Shown here piece after piece: positions 1 through 5,607 of a stretch of 20,217 nt of DNA. Source of the DNA: a virus; the IMG/VR virus record IMGVR_UViG_3300044527_000385, positions 1-20,217 of that record. One strand, given 5' to 3'. Numbering within the stretch: the first letter of the stretch is position 1; each line of letters starts with the position of its first letter. The notes below the pieces were generated by a model that was not told the DNA's origin, searched no databases, and was given only the letters and a program-made list of their open reading frames with translations. A program made the translations under genes and the position numbers.

Positions 1-97
1 CCGCTGAAAACAAGACGCTACGACATTCGTGTCATGGTAAGCGCGACATTCGTGTCATATGGCCATAATTCGTCCACGTGATTCCGAGTAGTTACGA
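1..97 (+). promoter_or_regulatory. Palindrome-rich leader, copy A
   Basis: This is the non-coding leader of the first gene. Two identical 14-base near-palindromes (GACATTCGTGTCAT, arms GACA/TGTC) start at 22 and 45, exactly 23 bp apart. The second runs into CATATGGCCAT. A CATAAT at 64-69 resembles a -10 box, but I see no well-spaced -35. The whole leader is repeated at 3457-3560 in front of another small gene, including the 14-mer CCGCTGAAAACAAG at 1-14. I read it as a phage promoter/operator unit bound by a dimeric regulator. That reading is inference. The sequence begins at the window edge, so the leader may extend further left. Confidence 0.55.
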
Positions 98-382
98 ATG
101 CCAAAAGTTGGCACCTCTTGTGCATCTTCTCTTTGCATGAGTGACGCAATCGGTGAAGCGGCAAGGCAAGCATGGGTAGAGCAGTCGGATGTTACTGAGG
201 CCAACCGTGACGCAGCTAGCCCGGAAGCCGCCAGTGCTATTGCTCGCGCTAGGCTGCGTTCTGCTAGGTTTACTCCTAGCTACAGCCCTGACGGTATCAC
301 CGTGTGGTGCCACCCTGTCTACGGCCAGATTGTGCAGATTGACGCCGGGTTCCTTGGGACCCTTACGAGGTACGTACAATGA
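98..382 (+). CDS. Hypothetical protein behind leader A
   Basis: This gene encodes 94 aa and I do not recognise the family. It is Ala-rich in the middle (around residues 22-52) and shows no membrane segment. The ATG at 98 has only a weak GAG upstream. An in-frame ATG at 137 is an alternative start but also lacks a ribosome binding site. The N-terminus (GT..A..LCMS) resembles that of the protein at 3561-3797, which sits behind the second copy of the same leader (GT..A..LSCMS). Leader and gene start may therefore have been duplicated together. The stop overlaps the next start as ATGA, so translation of the two is probably coupled. Confidence 0.6.
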   Translation: MPKVGTSCASSLCMSDAIGEAARQAWVEQSDVTEANRDAASPEAASAIARARLRSARFTPSYSPDGITVWCHPVYGQIVQIDAGFLGTLTRYVQ

Positions 383-606
383 ACGATCGTGTATGTGTAT
401 GTGACAACTGTACGACTGATGAATCCTTTGTCATCGTTGACGTGCGACAGACCGACCCAAGACAGTGGCAATACGTGACGGTACGCGGCCAACGTTTCGG
501 CTCCGCACACACTGTGGCTGTAGATCCCACACACGACATTGTGGCAACGCTGCAATCACTGGGGTTTGTGGTTGACGGCCCCATTCCGGACACGGTGCGA
601 GCGTGA
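379..606 (+). CDS. Hypothetical small protein
   Basis: This gene encodes 75 aa and matches no family I know. It starts at ATG 379 in an ATGA overlap with the gene before it, with GAGG at 367-370 as ribosome binding site. Three cysteines cluster at the N-terminus (CVCDNC). The rest is mixed alpha/beta in character without a membrane segment. It ends in a GTGA overlap with the GP88-like gene, so the three genes form one coupled unit. The cysteines could bind a metal, but there is no second pair within the protein to complete a site. Confidence 0.6.
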   Translation: MNDRVCVCDNCTTDESFVIVDVRQTDPRQWQYVTVRGQRFGSAHTVAVDPTHDIVATLQSLGFVVDGPIPDTVRA

Positions 607-1304
607 CTCGCCGTGCCACCTTTGGCTACTTTGTGGCTGATTCTCAGAACGGAAAGCTAGGCGTGGGAGTGTGTGCTACATACGCTCCCATTAGCCAAAC
701 ATGCCCCGAAGCATGTCCGCTACGCAACAATGGGTGCTACGCGCAGGCTGGTAACGTCGCCATTCATAACCGCGTTAGGGAGCAGCGTAGCGCAAGCAAC
801 ACGGCAATAGATTGTGCGGCAGAAGAGGCGGCAGAACTGCGAGTGGCCGCGAGCATGGGTTACTCAAGCCAACCAATGCGCCTACATGTAGCAGGTGACT
901 CTACAACCAGCACCGGAACTAAGATTCTGTCAGATGCAGTGCGCGATGTGTGGAAAGGTCCGGTCTGGACATACACACACGCATGGAGGGAAGTCCGTAG
1001 GCACATGTGGGGCGGCGTAAGCGTTCTCGCATCATGTGAGACGGAAGAGCAGTTGTATACAGCTGTAATCTCAGGATATGCGGGCGCTGTTGTTGTTTCG
1101 GAATTCCCTAACGGTAAACGAGCCTGGACAACAACTGAAGGCATCCGAGTCATTCCCTGCCCCGCCCAAACATCGGACCGCACATGCGCAGAGTGTAGGC
1201 TTTGCTGGGATGATACCGCACTGTACAACCGTAACGCTGCTATCGCGTTCAGTGCACATGGCAGCGGCAAAAAGAAGCTGAAACGCCTGAACGTAATTCG
1301 CTAA
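603..1304 (+). CDS. GP88/DUF7227-like cysteine-rich phage protein
   Basis: The product has 233 aa and starts at GTG 603 within a GTGA overlap. Near residues 17-47 it has NGKLG, then CPEACPL and GCYA (C34, C38, C45). This is followed by RLHVAGD (93-99), WTYTHAW (122-128), and a C-terminal cluster C186, C195, C198, C201 in the form CPAQ...CAECRLC. That order matches the mycobacteriophage L5 gp88-like / DUF7227 phage proteins as I remember them. Their function is unknown. The eight or so conserved cysteines suggest a metal or Fe-S site, but the spacing is not the radical-SAM CxxxCxxC. It lies in the small accessory cassette with the DUF932 gene. Confidence is good for the family and low for any activity. 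Confidence 0.75.
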   Translation: MTRRATFGYFVADSQNGKLGVGVCATYAPISQTCPEACPLRNNGCYAQAGNVAIHNRVREQRSASNTAIDCAAEEAAELRVAASMGYSSQPMRLHVAGDSTTSTGTKILSDAVRDVWKGPVWTYTHAWREVRRHMWGGVSVLASCETEEQLYTAVISGYAGAVVVSEFPNGKRAWTTTEGIRVIPCPAQTSDRTCAECRLCWDDTALYNRNAAIAFSAHGSGKKKLKRLNVIR

Positions 1305-1311
1305 TCCCGAA

Positions 1312-1375
1312 ACACCACGGGCTCCGTGTATTCCAGTGTACGCAGCGCCGTGGTGTATGTAGGTAAGTTCCTACA
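1312..1375 (+). promoter_or_regulatory. Overlapping hairpins ahead of the DUF932 gene
   Basis: The 90-bp gap between the GP88-like and DUF932 genes holds three inverted repeats. A 9-bp perfect pair (ACACCACGG at 1312-1320 with CCGTGGTGT at 1348-1356) competes with a short local hairpin (CACGG at 1316-1320 with CCGTG at 1324-1328). A separate 6-bp hairpin (TGTAGG/CCTACA) spans 1358-1375, just before the ribosome binding site. No T-tract follows, so a terminator is unlikely. Mutually exclusive pairing suggests an RNA switch or attenuator, but this is inference. Confidence 0.4.
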
Positions 1376-1394
1376 CCGATGAAGGAAGTGTGAC

Positions 1395-2303
1395 ATGTCT
1401 GAACAACTAATCAAACAATCTGTTCTTGGGGTGCATGACGGTTCTTTGGATGCGGTGAAGTACAGTGTAAGCCTTCGTAAGGTTTACTGCTACGCAAGCA
1501 TGTCAGGCCTTGGTTACAGATGTGAAAAGTTTCGCGCAATCGTGCGAGATTCCTGGAAAGACGTAGATACGTGCACGCTTGGCATGGTTCGTGCAAAGCA
1601 CTACAACCTCGTTCAGAACGCGGACATGGTTGAAGTCGCGGAGTCACTCGCAACCAACGGAGGTCTTACGGTAGAGCGCGCGTTCACCGTACGTGGGGGA
1701 GAGAAGGCATATATCTTGCTTCGTCTACCTTCGGTCATCAGTGTGGCCAATAATCCAAAGGATACGATTCAGCCCTACATCCTCCTACATAACTCCTTTG
1801 ACGGTAAGAGTGCTTTTGGCTTTGCGTACACTGCCCTACGTGTGTGTTGCGCTAACCAACTTCCTGGCCTCGGGAAGGGTGAGACGGAATTCAGCGGCTC
1901 ATTCAGCCACGTTGCACGCGACGCTGAGAATTGGAAAACGGCCATGGGTAAGAGCGCGGGCTACATCGCCGCGCTTAGCGCACGTTTGGACAGGTTGGCA
2001 GAGACTGAAGTCGGCCCACTCACCATGTCACGACTTATCCGCGAATGTCTCCCATCGTACGCAAAGCGCGAACGCGAGAAAGGCGATCGTTCCGGCATTG
2101 ACCGGATTATTGATGACGTGTTCACACCTTCTGCCACAAACAACTACAACACCCTACCGTCGGCCTGGAACCTGGCAAACGGTATCACTCGCGAGCTTGG
2201 CACGAAAGCTAGCCTGGCACAATTCTTGTCTGGAGCGCAAACAGAACGCGTGTTCAGCATCATTGAACGTGAGCTGGGAATCACGAAAGGTGGTGATAAG
2301 TGA
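1395..2303 (+). CDS. DUF932 family protein
   Basis: The product is 302 aa, within the usual size of the DUF932 / phage-plasmid-like family. The diagnostic stretch is HNSFDGKSAF (132-141) followed by LRVCCANQL (148-156), corresponding to the family pattern N-S-x-D-G ... R-V-x-C-x-N. An upstream YNLVQN (70-75) also fits the family. The biochemical role of DUF932 proteins is not established. They recur on phages and plasmids near replication or anti-host genes. The ATG at 1395 is preceded by GAAGGAAGTG at 1381-1390, a good ribosome binding site. The end overlaps the next gene by 4 bp (GTGA). Confidence 0.85.
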   Translation: MSEQLIKQSVLGVHDGSLDAVKYSVSLRKVYCYASMSGLGYRCEKFRAIVRDSWKDVDTCTLGMVRAKHYNLVQNADMVEVAESLATNGGLTVERAFTVRGGEKAYILLRLPSVISVANNPKDTIQPYILLHNSFDGKSAFGFAYTALRVCCANQLPGLGKGETEFSGSFSHVARDAENWKTAMGKSAGYIAALSARLDRLAETEVGPLTMSRLIRECLPSYAKREREKGDRSGIDRIIDDVFTPSATNNYNTLPSAWNLANGITRELGTKASLAQFLSGAQTERVFSIIERELGITKGGDK

Positions 2304-2569
2304 GTCGTAAGCGCTCTGTTCTGCACATTGTCCGACAGGCAATTGGCCTGGACAAAAACTCTCGCATTCCAGTCAGGGTGGATTCCAGTGACACTGGACC
2401 TGTACTACGTGGTATGCCTGGACACTACCGCACACGCTCGGGTCTCACGATTGTCCGGCACCCTAACGCGTACCGGAGGAGCGGCAACTTTGCCGTGTAC
2501 CACAAGAGCACACAAGTTATTACAGTGGGGGCTGATTGGCTACTTCGTATGAAAGTGGTGACCAAGTGA
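2300..2569 (+). CDS. Hypothetical basic protein
   Basis: This gene encodes 89 aa and is unrecognised. GTG 2300 overlaps the DUF932 stop as GTGA, with AAAGGTGG just upstream as ribosome binding site. The protein is strongly basic throughout (many Arg/Lys/His), which would suit nucleic-acid binding, but no defined motif is visible. A second frame with a start at 2328 overlaps it. I prefer 2300 because of the coupled start and because the next gene again starts in a GTGA overlap with its stop. Confidence 0.6.
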   Translation: MSRKRSVLHIVRQAIGLDKNSRIPVRVDSSDTGPVLRGMPGHYRTRSGLTIVRHPNAYRRSGNFAVYHKSTQVITVGADWLLRMKVVTK

Positions 2570-2781
2570 GCAAGTGTATTGAAGTGACGTACGATGCAAG
2601 TAAACCTGAACGTCCAGTGTTTCGCGTGTGCTTTGAAGGCCGCGAGCTTGGTGTGCATCTTCTGTACCATGACGCACGAAGACAAGCCCAGCGCGCAAGC
2701 TTCACTTGTGGCGTTCCAGCGTTTACGATTGGACCGAACGGTCGTGAACGTATTACTAGACCCTTCAACCGCTACAAGTAG
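2566..2781 (+). CDS. Hypothetical small protein
   Basis: This gene encodes 71 aa and is unrecognised. The start is taken as GTG 2566, in a GTGA overlap with the previous stop. A longer in-frame opening reaches back to 2536, but the overlap pattern of the cassette favours 2566. The protein is charged and probably beta-rich (PVFRVCFEGRELGVHLLY), with no membrane segment. It is followed nine bases later by the next start, whose ribosome binding site (AGGAGA) begins at the stop of this gene. Confidence 0.6.
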   Translation: MSKCIEVTYDASKPERPVFRVCFEGRELGVHLLYHDARRQAQRASFTCGVPAFTIGPNGRERITRPFNRYK

Positions 2782-2790
2782 GAGACTCAC

Positions 2791-3186
2791 ATGCAATTCA
2801 TGACACGTAAAGAAGTGTACGATAAAGTGATGAATCACTTGGCCGGCATGTCTCAACCTTCGGTAAACTCCGACGGCAAGTGTGCTTACAGGGGCAAAGG
2901 TGGGCGAATGTGTGCAGTCGGGTGTCTTATTCCAGACAATGTATACAATTCGGGCATTGAGGGCACACCTGTTAGGTGGATTGGTGGCATGTACCTTCCC
3001 GGTGTGGACATGTACGATGAAAAATTGCTTGCCTTCATCGCAATGGCACAACACGTGCATGATAGGCATGACAAATGGCGCCCACATCGTAAGGGCATGT
3101 ATGCAAAGGCGTACAATGGTCTCGTGAAGTATGCGAAGGAGCTATGCCTACTCGGCACTGAACGGGCTACCAGTGCCGGCCCCTGA
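2791..3186 (+). CDS. Conserved phage protein with CAYRG..CAVGCLI motif
   Basis: The product has 131 aa. ATG 2791 is preceded by TAGGAGA, a clear ribosome binding site. The most distinctive part is CAYRGKGGRMCAVGCLIPD (about residues 31-49), where a Cys pair frames a Gly-rich loop. I have seen similar short phage proteins with this loop, but none with a known function. The rest is alpha-helical and basic, with several His residues (QHVHDRHDKWRPH) that could help bind metal. It is the last gene of the first cassette. The stop codon lies within a small inverted repeat (TGATGC at 3184-3189 with GCGTCA at 3195-3200). Confidence 0.65.
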   Translation: MQFMTRKEVYDKVMNHLAGMSQPSVNSDGKCAYRGKGGRMCAVGCLIPDNVYNSGIEGTPVRWIGGMYLPGVDMYDEKLLAFIAMAQHVHDRHDKWRPHRKGMYAKAYNGLVKYAKELCLLGTERATSAGP

Positions 3187-3456
3187 TGCGCGGTGCGTCA
3201 TTCTACCGTTCGCCCGAATAGGAATAGAGCCAAAAACAAGCAAAACGGTTTGACGCAGGGGGGTAGGGTGAGCATAGCCATGAGGCACGAAAACGCGCCA
3301 GAATGGCTCCTAGCGCCAGCAATGGGCAAGCGCTCCCCAAGCGCCCGCTAGCGGTTCCGGGAAAGCACTGAACATGCGCACACTTACCGCGCGTTCAGTC
3401 CTTCCCGGAGCCCGCTACTCTTTGCATAGCAGCGACATGCAAGTCATAGCAAAAAC
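3187..3456. other. Non-coding gap before leader B
   Basis: No gene is supported here on either strand. From left to right I see a weak 6-bp hairpin over the preceding stop, an A-rich stretch with AAAACAAG (also found in both leaders), TTGACG at 3250-3255 without a convincing -10, the 69-nt hairpin listed separately, and GACATGCAAGTCAT at 3434-3447. The last is an 11 of 14 match to the leader palindromes and could be a third, weaker operator upstream of leader B. Confidence 0.5.
3349..3417 (+). repeat. 69-nt imperfect hairpin
   Basis: An almost self-complementary block. The outer arms 3349-3373 and 3393-3417 pair as TAGCGG(T)TCCGGGAA with TTCCCGGA(G)CCCGCTA, then, after an internal loop, ACTGAAC with GTTCAGT. 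Inside, GCGC pairs with GCGC around a nine-base loop. About 23 base pairs can form. No T-tract follows, so an intrinsic terminator is not the obvious reading. Alternatives are a structured RNA, a protein-bound DNA cruciform or part of an origin. Confidence 0.6.
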
Positions 3457-3560
3457 CCGCTGAAAACAAGGGCTATGACATGAATGTCAGGCCAACCAGG
3501 ACATTCGTGTCATATGGCCATTGTAGCGTTCCAATGATTCCGCGTAGTTACGGAGGCCCA
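3457..3560 (+). promoter_or_regulatory. Palindrome-rich leader, copy B
   Basis: This is a second copy of the leader at 1-97. Shared blocks are the 14-mer at 3457-3470, a 22-bp identical block at 3500-3521 (45-66 in copy A) and an 18-bp block at 3535-3552 with one mismatch. It again carries two palindromes 23 bp apart. The first, at 3476-3489, is TGACATGAATGTCA with perfect six-base arms. The second, at 3500-3513, is identical to those in copy A. Unlike copy A it ends in a good ribosome binding site (GGAGG at 3552-3556). I infer a shared regulator for the two genes. Confidence 0.6.
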
Positions 3561-3797
3561 ATGCGTGGCACCGATACTGCAATACTCTCTTGCATGTCCA
3601 AGCGCACCCCCATCGTCTCAATCACTGCCAACGTCTCCCTTTCCGAGATTGACCCGTTCGTTGCATCCAACCGAAAGGAAGGCAACTGGCCCTGCGGCCG
3701 GAAGATTGATGCCGCTATCCTACACGGTATCCTAATGTCGGACATTGACGCACTGACACACGCAGTGTGTGTGGCTATCGTGAACAAGAAGATGTAG
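3561..3797 (+). CDS. Hypothetical protein behind leader B
   Basis: This gene encodes 78 aa and is unrecognised. The reading frame is open from an ATG at 3480, but that codon lies inside an operator palindrome. ATG 3561 follows CGGAGGCCCA and is the better start. The first dozen residues (MRGTDTAILSCMS) resemble the start of the protein at 98-382, while the remainders differ. No membrane segment or catalytic motif is visible. The gene stands alone between two non-coding stretches, and its stop is followed at once by a palindrome and a hairpin. Confidence 0.65.
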   Translation: MRGTDTAILSCMSKRTPIVSITANVSLSEIDPFVASNRKEGNWPCGRKIDAAILHGILMSDIDALTHAVCVAIVNKKM

Positions 3798-3798
3798 A

Positions 3799-3844
3799 CC
3801 CACACTGTGGGATTGCAGGCCTACATTGTGTGCGCCTGCAATCC
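3799..3844 (+). terminator. Palindrome and 11-bp hairpin after the leader-B gene
   Basis: A perfect 13-base palindrome (CCCACACTGTGGG, 3799-3811) is followed by a perfect 11-bp stem, GGATTGCAGGC at 3810-3820 with GCCTGCAATCC at 3834-3844, around a 13-nt loop. No T-run follows. It may be a weak or Rho-assisted terminator, or an RNA 3'-end stabiliser. The stronger terminator lies at 3936-3982. Confidence 0.5.
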
Positions 3845-3935
3845 TCATGCCAATGAAAACTTTGCATGTAGGCAATTTGCACACAAAAGCAAGTCTTATG
3901 CCAACATTCTAAGTACTTGATATCATTGGGGTATT

Positions 3936-3982
3936 CTCTGGCATGGTAGTTGCTATCTGCAGCAGCCGTGCCAGAGTTTTTT
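3936..3982 (+). terminator. Strong intrinsic terminator
   Basis: Bases 3936-3953 pair with 3959-3976 in an 18-position helix with one A/A mismatch and a few G-T pairs, around a five-base loop. Six T residues follow at once (3977-3982). This is a textbook Rho-independent terminator for + strand transcription from leader B. Its 3' arm CCGTGCCAG is repeated at 3998-4006, again followed within three bases by five T residues, so an alternative pairing of the same 5' arm is possible. Confidence 0.8.
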
Positions 3983-4045
3983 CTACCCTTGCATAGACCG
4001 TGCCAGTACTTTTTGCGTAGCGGCAAGAGTCATGCCAGTCAAGAA

Positions 4046-4144
4046 CCGTGCCAATCAGTTCCGTCAGCACTGGATTATGGTGGCAGCGGATACAGTATGA
4101 GTGGATTACAGTGGGGCTGTTACCCCCAGGCTGGCATGGTTTTT
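4046..4144 (+). other. Closed multi-hairpin segment ending in T5
   Basis: CCGTGCCA at 4046-4053 can pair with TGGCATGG at 4132-4139 (eight pairs, one of them G-T), enclosing 78 nt. Five T residues follow at 4140-4144. Inside are possible local stems such as CACTG/CAGTG and TGGGG/CCCCA. This could be a short structured RNA with its own terminator, but the long enclosed segment makes it weaker than the terminators on either side. The next bases form a small hairpin, CCCC-GAA-GGGG. Confidence 0.35.
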
Positions 4145-4187
4145 GCCCCGAAGGGGACCCAGCACACAGGAAAATCACCAAAATATC

Positions 4188-4426
4188 CTGAACACCCAAG
4201 AGTTCAGCTACACCGGTGTACCAGGAAAAAGTATGTCTGACTCTTTCTAGAGTGGACATAAAAAAACCACACTGTGCTGAAGTGTGGGCATACCAGAATC
4301 AGAACACACTACTGGTTGGTACCAGAGTTACTCAGCTCGGATTCGTTAGAACTGCTATGGGACTGCAGCTATGGTAAACTTGGTTACCGCCGCGAAGGTC
4401 GTGTTGAGCAGTTCTCTTTATTTTTT
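4188..4426 (+). ncRNA. Candidate structured RNA ending in a terminator
   Basis: Hairpins follow one another with short gaps: CTGAAC/GTTCAG (4188-4207), the palindrome TACACCGGTGTA (4208-4219), TATGTC..ACTCT/AGAGT..GACATA (4232-4260), CCACACT/AGTGTGG (4267-4287), CTGGT/ACCAG (4312-4325), and a 9-bp closing stem AGAACTGCT/AGCAGTTCT (4348-4356 with 4407-4415) that encloses GGTAA/TTACC. The last stem runs into a T-rich tail with six T residues at 4421-4426. No credible protein is encoded, since the open frames here have unnatural composition and no ribosome binding sites. The 5' end is unknown and could lie further left. I cannot assign it to GOLLD, ROOL or any other known RNA by eye. Confidence 0.5.
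4260..4287 (-). terminator. Minus-strand intrinsic terminator
   Basis: Read on the - strand, a perfect 7-bp stem CCACACT/AGTGTGG with a 7-nt loop is followed directly by seven T residues. That is a standard Rho-independent terminator. No - strand gene is evident to its right. It may stop antisense transcription, end an antisense RNA, or simply be a hairpin of the + strand RNA that happens to follow an A-run. Confidence 0.5.
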
Positions 4427-4535
4427 GGAGAGAGACCGGAGCAGAGGGAACCAAGTGCTCGTCATCACAACAGAATTAGATTGTACCATATTTCGCCAAA
4501 AATAGATAGAGGGTAGATTCACTTTTCTCCGACAT
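4427..4535 (+). other. Leader of the small-gene block
   Basis: This is non-coding sequence between the candidate RNA terminator and the next gene. It is A/G-rich with GAGGG at 4509-4513 and TTGTAC at 4481-4486. I see no promoter with both boxes at normal spacing, yet the 15-gene block starts here after a terminator, so a promoter (host or phage type) is expected. Confidence 0.4.
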
Positions 4536-4799
4536 GTGGGTGTGCAGGTATTTGTTGCAAACGGTACCGGAATGGTCAGGATGAATGCCATGCGAAGCAC
4601 CATGTTTAGTATTGGGTGGGAAGACGTTGTTGAAGAGACATGTCCGGATGACGCTGACTGGGCGGACTGGATTGGGAGGCTGTTCGCAGAGAACATGTCG
4701 GCACCATTTACCGCATACTGTGTGCGTGCTGGGCTAAACAGATGTAAAGGTGAGATAGCGGAGCACCTTCACCCACAAGAGAACGGAGACGAGCTGTGA
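4536..4799 (+). CDS. Hypothetical acidic protein
   Basis: This gene encodes up to 87 aa and is unrecognised. The open frame allows GTG 4536 or ATG at 4572 and 4581. None has a convincing ribosome binding site, so the N-terminus is uncertain. The C-terminal half is the reliable part: it is acidic, with the Trp-rich stretch DDADWADWIGRLF followed by a probable helix. It is the first gene of the densely packed block and ends in a GTGA overlap with the next gene, which supports its being translated. Confidence 0.55.
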   Translation: MGVQVFVANGTGMVRMNAMRSTMFSIGWEDVVEETCPDDADWADWIGRLFAENMSAPFTAYCVRAGLNRCKGEIAEHLHPQENGDEL

Positions 4800-5281
4800 A
4801 GGAGAAATACGACAACGTTACAGAGGCCATTGTGAAGGCCACCAGGCGCTCCCGTGGACTGACGTACGGTATCAGCCGAGAGGTAACTGAATCCTCTGAG
4901 ATGAAGCCGTCCATTGTCTCCGCCAAGCGCTTCAAGGTCGCCAGAGAGAGGGAGCTTCGTGAGCAGTTCGGAACCGAGCTGTCTGCCGGTGTGATGAACA
5001 TGCTGAATAGCGCTTCCATGCAGCTGGCTGCCTCCAGACACCTCTTCACTCAGTTCGCTATCACTGGTGTACCCGAGCTAGCAAAGCTCGCTAGCAAGCT
5101 TGCTACGGACGCCAGACAGTCGGAGCAGGCGGCTTGGGAGCAGGCCGGTAGAGAACTGAGCCTGTCCAGAGCTAAGGCTGCAGCTGGGCCTCTGCCATGG
5201 GAAAGAGAGAGAGGCAGACCTCCCACTGAACCAGCTCGCCTGCTAGAATCTGGAGATGACCAGGACGAGGATGACGAGTGA
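4796..5281 (+). CDS. Hypothetical charged helical protein
   Basis: The product has 161 aa and starts at GTG 4796 in a GTGA overlap. It is highly charged and almost wholly predicted helical, with a long basic-acidic central region and a disordered, Pro-containing C-terminus ending in a run of acids (DDQDEDDE). Around residues 92-103 the sequence has a repeated LA(K/S) pattern, with a matching GCTAGCAA repeat in the DNA. Position ahead of the packaging genes and the helical, acidic-tailed form make a small terminase subunit conceivable, but I see no helix-turn-helix and do not assign that function. Confidence 0.65.
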   Translation: MKEKYDNVTEAIVKATRRSRGLTYGISREVTESSEMKPSIVSAKRFKVARERELREQFGTELSAGVMNMLNSASMQLAASRHLFTQFAITGVPELAKLASKLATDARQSEQAAWEQAGRELSLSRAKAAAGPLPWERERGRPPTEPARLLESGDDQDEDDE

Positions 5282-5607
5282 TGGGTGACTTCAGGGACAA
5301 GCTAATCGCTGCAGCTCGCGAGGTTTACGCTCGCATGAACCAGGTGGTTCCGGGCGCCAACAACGCTGAACTTCCGCCAACAACCAAGCACTACCCCACG
5401 GTAGAGCGGCTGATGGACCAGAAGAAAAATAATGCAGCCATTGAAGGTGCCGTAAGGTCTACGAAAATCGGAAATTCGTACGCAAACGCAGTGGCCTCGG
5501 GGTTGACTAGTTACGAAAAGATGTCCAAACCTTACGTAGACGCAGCCAAGAACCTGGCTGGCAAGTTCCAGAAAACAGAAACCATTGAGCTGAAAGACGA
5601 TGAGTGA
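5278..5607 (+). CDS. Hypothetical small protein
   Basis: This gene encodes about 109 aa and is unrecognised. The start is GTG 5278 (GTGA overlap) or the immediately following ATG 5281. It is soluble and mostly helical, with a Pro-rich linker near residues 24-40 and many Lys/Asn. There are no cysteines and no membrane segment. Its end overlaps the 34-aa membrane peptide gene by eight bases, so this gene, the peptide and the next gene are probably translated together. Confidence 0.6.
   Translation: MMGDFRDKLIAAAREVYARMNQVVPGANNAELPPTTKHYPTVERLMDQKKNNAAIEGAVRSTKIGNSYANAVASGLTSYEKMSKPYVDAAKNLAGKFQKTETIELKDDE

Larger units (their letters stand above)
3837..4147. repeat. Eight TGGCAY-N5-TTGC-like elements
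   Basis: Eight copies of YTGGCAY-N5-(T/C/A)TG(C/A) occur within about 310 bp, all with exactly five spacer bases. On the + strand they are at 3939-3954 and 4132-4147. On the - strand they are at 3837-3852, 3888-3903, 3958-3973, 3990-4005, 4022-4037 and 4038-4053. Seven of eight have G as the base after TGGCAY. The layout (GG, ten bases, GC) is that of sigma-54 -24/-12 promoters. Several copies also form arms of RNA hairpins, so promoter function is not proven. The copies at 3967, 3999, 4031 and 4047 are spaced 32, 32 and 16 bp apart. Confidence 0.55.

Noticed and set aside
603-1304. Radical-SAM enzyme for the Cys-rich protein
   Set aside because: The first cysteines are spaced CxxxC-x6-C, not CxxxCxxC, and the rest fits the GP88/DUF7227 pattern better.
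3480-3560. Longer N-terminus for the leader-B gene from ATG 3480
   Set aside because: That ATG lies inside the operator palindrome and lacks a ribosome binding site, while ATG 3561 has GGAGG at good distance.
3909-4516. Open frames of 80-116 codons in the 3.9-4.5 kb gap (both strands)
   Set aside because: They have no ribosome binding sites, run across terminators and hairpins, and encode sequences rich in Cys, His, Trp and Pro unlike the real genes.
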